Assembly (NCBI GenBank): GCA_947069175.1
Contig: CAMTDV010000013.1
Span: 29,391,857 to 29,455,856 of the forward strand
Reading direction: 5' to 3'
From: Scalesia atractyloides
Taxonomy: Eukaryota > Streptophyta > Magnoliopsida > Asterales > Asteraceae
Length of the DNA: 64,000 nt
Position numbers and translations under genes: made by a program. Of this stretch, positions 58,121 to 64,000 are shown in pieces (the stretch's first letter is position 1; each line of letters begins with the position of its first letter). Below the pieces are notes generated by a model, which worked only from the letters and a program-made list of their open reading frames with translations, was not told the DNA's origin and did not search any database.

Positions 58121-58425
58121 AAGTGCTAAACTAACTAGTAAGAGGTCTAAACTATTACGTGCAGAACTAGTAAGAGGTATGAACCATTAATAACTAGTAT
58201 AATGTTTAACTGTTCAGAGACAAGTGTTTAACCAATTCAAATTAGAGGTCTTAACCATTCAGACTCAGTATAATGCTTAACCGTTCAGGCTCAGTATAAT
58301 GCTTAACTATTCAGACATCTGCTCGCGAAACAAACACTCTGAACTATTAAGTGCTGAACCAGTGAGATTTCTGAACCATTAAAAGCCACATCAAAATCAA
58401 GAGCTAAACAAACAGCCCCTTAACG
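58120..58425. repeat. MITE-like repeat of short AACC/TTCAGA units
   Basis: Multiple diverged copies of TAATGCTTAACCGTTCAGAC-like words, ending GAGCTAAACAAACAGCCCC. The left end resembles AGTGCTAAACTAACT, inverted with respect to the right end only in part. Confidence 0.4.
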
Positions 58426-59280
58426 TGATATTTGGTTCTTGTAGTTTGATCATTTTAATGTTTTTTTCCTAATAGTTTAAAAATGATTATTTTACTACCT
58501 ATAGTTAATATTTTTCTCTAATATTTTGTTGTTAAAACTAAGAGTATTTTAATAATTTTACAAACAAGTATATAATTATTATTGTTTTATCATTGGGGAC
58601 ATTATGTCTTTCCACTTTCAAACCTCCTTCTAAAATGTATAAACTCCTAAAATTATCACATTTTGAAGCCTTTAACCACCGCCACCACAACCCTCTAGCA
58701 CTTGGTAAAAGTATTAATTATTTTTACTCGATTAAGTTATGGGTCACCGTCTTTTAGTTTTCAAAATGGAAAATATGTCATTCTACCACCCAAAGTCTTG
58801 TTTTACCCACACATATGTATGTACTAAAATAACTAGTAACATAACAAATCATTTGTTACATTATCTTCAAATTTTTAATGCTAGTAAGATTTAAGTTTCC
58901 TTACCAAATTTCAAATTTTTAATGCTAGTAAGATTTAAGTTTCCTTACCAGATTATAAATACATGTATCTGTGTTTTTGCAAGATTCAGTTAACCAAAAT
59001 AAATTAGCCGAAAGAAATTTGTAAGTCATAAAAGTGTGTCCAAGATATTTAGTATATTTATTAGTATTGGTAAGATATATTATGCTTTTTATTTTAAAAA
59101 ATATCAGGTATTGTTAAGTGTTTTACACGCTTGTATGAACTTTTATAATAATCAAATACAAGTAGTTGGATGCATGAATTATAAACTAAATGAACATCCA
59201 TCAAATATGTACTAATGGTATGAGATTTGATTTCTTCAATTGAGACCCAAGTTTAATATTTATGTGTGTCATTTTTTATG
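58426..59280. other. Intergenic, AT-rich, no gene seen
   Basis: One local tandem duplication (about 58868-58910 and 58911-58952; core AATGCTAGTAAGATTTAAG). Otherwise nothing recognised. Confidence 0.4.
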
Positions 59281-59282
59281 AA

Positions 59283-59545
59283 TTAAGGCAATGTAGGATT
59301 TGAGTTAGGCTATGTGCAAGGTTGTCAGTTCGAATCTCAAAGCAATCCAGGTTTTCGTCGCACGTGTGTTATGCCAAAGAGTCCTTCTCTTGTGGTGGCA
59401 CAACGGCTGTCAAGTGGCAGCCTGCGGAATGGTTTCCCGGAGAAACGCCCAAGCCAAACTCTAAAGCCAGCGTGGGCCCGGTTAAGACAACATAGTCTGG
59501 CCGGAGTGAGACAATAGGGCTTTCCAATTTAGGGAGTGTGATGGC
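59283..59545 (+). repeat. SINE-like repeat
   Basis: GC-richer island with a B-box-like GTTCGAATCTC at about 59327-59337 and a downstream stretch with GGTTTCCCGGAGAAACGCC, resembling the body of tRNA-derived plant SINEs. A clear A box and a 3' tail are not visible. Confidence 0.4.
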
Positions 59546-59983
59546 CGAACACAAAAACTAAATGAACGTAAAAACTTGACAATACAAAGTGGGTTAATCA
59601 TACCAAAGGATAGGGATGAAGACAAAGTTTGAACTCGAAACTTAGAACCTAGTGCTTGGAACGGCGAAGGGTGAGCTTGGTTATGTGTTCATCCTTATGA
59701 GGTTAAGGGTTTAAGTGTTATAGCGGATGAAGATCTAGACTTATAAGTGGAATTAAAGTGTTAAGAGTTAGCGTATTAAATAAAATTTTAATTCATACTT
59801 AGATAGATTATAATATAATGTATTAATAGGTTATATGCTTATGTTTAAACAAGAACTATGTTCTTGTTCAGCATACAGAAGTAAATTGAATGACACATTC
59901 AAATAATATATTGTAGTAGGGGACGAAGATATTATACAAAGAATAAATATAATCAATGAGTATCATATTTGTTTGATATATTC
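59546..59983. other. Intergenic, no gene seen
   Basis: AT-rich DNA up to the outer end of element H's LTR; nothing identified. Confidence 0.4.
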
Positions 59984-62900
59984 TTTCACATCCCGACTCG
60001 CAGCGGAAACGCACAGGGTACAATAGACAAATTACACAAGCACATTGTTCGTAAAGATACTGTATTAATCATTAAACTTTACAAAAGGTTATATTATTGT
60101 TTACACACTAAAGTTTGTCACAAAAGCACAAGTCCACAAGGAGTTATCCTTATAGCAGTTATGCATCTATGTATGATAATATCCGCAAAGGCAAAACTTG
60201 TTCAATTAGCACGTTCACATCTTATTCTTCTTTTATATTACCTGAAAAGCATGCTAAAATTTTGAAAGGTCAACTACCAAATTTGGTGAGTTTCACTGGT
60301 TTTGTTTGAATCAATCAGAATGTACGTAAATCGGATTTAGCACATGCAATGTAGTTATACTAAGCCCACAAGTGAAATCTTGATTGTTCCTTCATGATCC
60401 AGTGGTCTAATCTTCCATTTCACGCCCCATGTAGCCATGGCTAACACCCCGTAGCGTGTTCAACGTATATGCATGAACATGTACAATTGCAGTAGTACTA
60501 TGGCCTCCATGTCATCACAACTGGGTTTGTCAAACCAATAGTACTATTTACACATTCACCGGCCTACGGGTAATCACTAATGTTTGTGGGGGCTTTCCGT
60601 GTGTTAGTGCTAACTCAGATAATTTACATCCAATCACGTTTTCATGTGCAAGTATGTACGTATGTAACATGGAATTCACTATAAGTAAAACATTTTGGAA
60701 AAAAAGGGCAATGAAACTCATGTAATAGCGTAGTTCAAATCGTACACACAATAGGATCGTACTGCTAATCCAATCCTAATATCAGTAGTGTACGGTTAAT
60801 TATCAAAAAGGTGTACGGATCGATAATCGCTATATACCAAGCTCGGATGTGAATATTCATCCAAGAATGGACTAATAGTCTCAAAGTATGGCGAATAGTA
60901 TTGTCTTAGTGTCAAATTTACGTTTGGCTTCCGTGCCGGTCACGGTTATTCATTTTAGGTGTTCGGGTAATGGCATGATCATATATAATATCTAGATTTA
61001 TTAACTAATATAAAATGATTTGTTTTATAAAAAAATTTAGGCGTTACCAAGGTTTAGCTCGTTGAAATTGCAGTTTCCGTTTCCGCCGTTTGGGGATTCA
61101 CAAAACATACGTGTAATTTACCCCAATTACCCGATTTACCCTGAAAAAGTTTGAAATTACTCCCGACTTTCCAATTATCGCAATAAGTTATCGAACAGCT
61201 TAAAAGTTTCGGCAATTTCGTTAAACACATATTGATCAAAACAATACATTTTAAAGTATAATTTTCATAACTAAGTATCCCAATTCAATAAAATTTTGGA
61301 TGTTTTCTAGAAGTCTTTATTAAAATATGTATTCCAGAAAAATTATTTCTAGAATTTATTAAACTTATTTATTATTACTAATAATTTAGTTTTAAACGTT
61401 CGTTTAATCGATAAATTGGCAATCAATACCATCCGACTTCCAAAAATTCTAAATTATTTTGCTGAAGTGTCCCTATATCTCAGAAACTCCTTGTAAATTT
61501 TCCAGGTCCAACCGAATTTTCTAAATTTTTGTGGATCATTTGTATGTCAAAATTTTTAGGCCCAACCGAAAGTTCGATAAATCACAATTTTTAAAACCAT
61601 AGTTAGGATCAAGCAATGGATTCCTAATTTTTGTGGATCATTTGTATGTCAAATGTAACCCCTTTGCAAAATTTGAAGATTTTTTGAACTCGTTTGATAT
61701 TAGCCCGAATTAACGCCATTAAATACCAATAAATTCATCAAATATTTTTAGAAATTTTAAAATTCCCAAATTTTGCAAAGATCTTATTTTCACCATGTAT
61801 TGTCAGCCTACAAAATATTAAGTCTTAAAAATGCCCACAGCAAAAGTTATGCCAAATTTAAGTTTGGTGGCTCTAAATTTGGTTTTCACATCTAGTTAAG
61901 CAAATTCTAAGCTTCCAAAGGCTGAGTTGGGTTAGATACAGTACCTACACACCATGTACAATACAAATATGTATCCAACATTATAAATCAAGCCTTTTAG
62001 ATCATCTTTTCGATTAGGGTTTGTTTTGTCCGTTTCTTGTCGGATTATACGTGTTTTTTATCCATACTACAAAGTTTTGCTTCATGATACATCTTAAACA
62101 ACCTTTTTACACATAATCAAAGTTTGAACAGGCCTTGTGCCCAAAAGGATCAAAGTTTATGGATCAAACACAATTCTTTTTGGTTAAAATTATGTTTATC
62201 ATAAAAAAGATCATTAAAAGCACTAGAAATAAGGTTTATACCTTAAATTATGGCTGATTATTGTTGCGAACTTGCTGGAACCAAAGTTTAGAGAGTTATA
62301 GAAGTGAAAATAATAACTTTAAGTTGAAGAAAGCATGTTATACAAAGGGGGTTGATCAGAAGTCAAGGGCACTCCATGGGTCCCTTTGACAAGTCAACAA
62401 CCCAATTTCCCACATTTTTGGATGAGTATTAATAGATATTTATGGTTAGGTTTGTTGTCGGGTCTTAAACATTCCCCCGTTCGGTAAACGGTCGCGATAC
62501 AACTCGTTTTTTTGCACGGTTTTTCATAATAAATAAATAAAAAACTAACCCAACATTAACGAAAACCCAAACGCTTATACGTATTTGCTCGAAATTCATT
62601 GTATTAATGCTTTATATGTCTTTTAGGCTTGACGGATGATACAATGCATGTTTGGATGCTACGGTGCGCATTAAAATCAAGGACGTTTCGTTAACCAGAA
62701 ACTACCTCACTTAGCGTGTTTGCTACATACAAAGGCCACAAATCCCTATGTTATTGTCTAAATATCATGTCTACGTAATCACATATCCCTGGATTCGTTT
62801 ATGGTATACATGTTCGTTTTTAAATCGTTAATGCACTCTTAACCGGAAATCTTTTTGTTGAACTTGTTTTTAGCACTCTAAGGCCTCAATTTCACCACGT

Positions 62901-63032
62901 TAATTACTAATGTTCATACGTAAACTATAACGTGTCCTCGGATTCGTCAGAGGCATGATCAGGGTTGTTTTGTTAATTGTGTAAGCCGTGCGTATTGATT
63001 AGGGTTTACCTAGTTTTGCTAGGAATGTCACA
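59984..63032 (-). repeat. 3' LTR of a Tekay-type element H
   Basis: About 3.05 kb. The left end TTTCACATCCCGACTCGCAG resembles the TGTCACACCC ends of D, E and G (TG decayed to TT). The right end is TGTCACA at 63032, followed by a CTCCCCCTGTTAAGAA polypyrimidine (PPT on the minus strand). Small ORFs in it are not called. Confidence 0.7.
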
Positions 63033-63560
63033 TTCTCCCCCTGTTAAGAAATATCGTCCCCGAAATTGAATGTATCATCAGCTTTCTTGTTGGGGAAAGA
63101 GTGAGGATACTTCTTGCGGAATTCAATCTTCCATTCCCAAGTGTACTCCGGTCCTCGTTGTGAGTTCCACGAACTTTAACGAGTGAAATTTCGTAGTAGC
63201 GTAATTGCTTCGATTTCCCGTCCACTATTTCCTCAGGCTCTTCCACAAAGTGGAATCTGTCGTTTATGTGCATGTCTTGAATTGTACAATGGCAGCCTTG
63301 TTAGTAAGATACTTTTTCAAGTTTGATACGTGGAAGACGTCTTGAATAGTACTTAATACGAAAGGTTATTTCAACTGGTATGCTACAGGACCGACCTTAG
63401 AAATAACTTCATATGATCCAATGTATCTTGGATCAAGCTTTCCAGCCTTACCTGAATCTTATTACACCTTCCAACAGCGACACTTTTGCTGTTTTAGATG
63501 CTTCAATGCCTTAGAAATTTTCCATTATATTTCCAGTTTCGTCCAAAATTCCTTTTTAGC
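63033..63560 (-). pseudogene. Integrase C-terminus and chromodomain remnant of H
   Basis: The minus strand encodes, in shifting frames, KLDPRYIG, VGPVAYQL, FHVSNLKKYL, RFHFVEEPEEIVDGK and then (frame shift at about 63180) RGPEYTWEWKIEF, the Tekay integrase C-terminus seen intact in G at 27832-28473. Several frameshifts and stops. The rest of H is absent beyond about 63560. Confidence 0.75.
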
Positions 63561-63606
63561 TAAATTTTTCAATGGAACTCGTCTTGGACCTCGTTTCTAC
63601 GCATTC

Positions 63607-64000
63607 CCGACTCCATGATGGATATGTATCCTTGCAAAAGACCCAAACACAAACACAAACAAAAAATCTACCAAAACTACCGAAAATGATCGAAAACCTA
63701 AAACCTACGAATATGACTCTAACCTATACAAACTCTACAAATGGGTTCTAACCCGAATTCTCTAATCTCTTCTACACTTATGGAGGATTATGAATCTAGC
63801 TCACCTCTGAAATCAACCTTACGGGCTCTAGAACAAACATTCAAACCACTACCCGTTCCTCTCCGAATTTCGTCCTCTCTCACCTTCCCTCCATCTTTCT
63901 CACTCGATCTAGGCTCACTCATGGGGTGTTTAAATCATGAATTACACACTAACAAAGCATCCCCACACTGAGCTTTCCTCAGTGTTTCAAATCTACGACC
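63607..64000. repeat. Noncoding tail of an Athila-like element
   Basis: Resembles 4018-4350 of element B: CAAACTCTACAAATGGG, ACACTTATGGAGGAT, ACGGGCTCTAG and CTCCATGATGG words occur in both, with the last lying on the other side of the first block. It adjoins the truncated H without a visible LTR border and runs off the right edge. Confidence 0.5.

Overview
This is nuclear DNA of a flowering plant. The evidence is multi-lineage plant LTR retrotransposons nested inside each other, spliced gene remnants with GT-AG introns, MULE-type foldback elements and AT-rich intergenic DNA. The mix of long-LTR Tekay chromoviruses, Athila/Tat and gag-only elements would fit Asteraceae, but that is a guess. 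About 85% of the window is transposon sequence. The only host gene recognised is a broken nuclear poly(A)-polymerase/CCA-adding-like gene.

Nested block, 1-39371. Copia element A (minus strand, 9332-11089 plus flank from 39372) is the oldest layer. Athila-like element B (minus, 2666-9331) sits in A's integrase. Copia element C (minus, 1-2665, running off the left edge) sits in B's 3' LTR. Element D (plus, 11095-39366, TSD GTAAA) is a gag-only element with 2.63-kb LTRs and sits in A's gag region. Inside D is G (minus, 17768-36498, TSD TCATA), a Tekay-type chromovirus in the rare arrangement LTR-internal-LTR-internal-LTR. The middle LTR of G is a mosaic of the two outer ones, which is the footprint of unequal LTR recombination.

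Second nested block, about 39898-51302. Tat-like gag-only element F (plus) is split by element E (minus, 41345-49271, TSD ACTGC), a sister of D with the same leader and gag but more diverged LTRs. D and E share two features that gag-pol logic does not explain. Their LTRs carry an ordered set of tRNA-like modules (one antisense, then three or four sense). Downstream of gag lies a 119-bp structured repeat, once in E and six times in D, with paired changes in the stem.

Right part, 51303-64000. There is intergenic DNA, two foldback (MULE-like) elements, the minus-strand adenylyltransferase-like pseudogene (exons 57131 to 53531; one exon missing, one frameshift), further short repeats, a Tekay-type 3' LTR with the end of its integrase (H, 59984-about 63560), and the noncoding tail of another Athila-like element.

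No element in the window is intact for transposition. D and E have no pol. Both G copies share stops, a frameshift and an altered protease motif. B has lost gag and protease. D and E would depend on enzymes from an autonomous relative.
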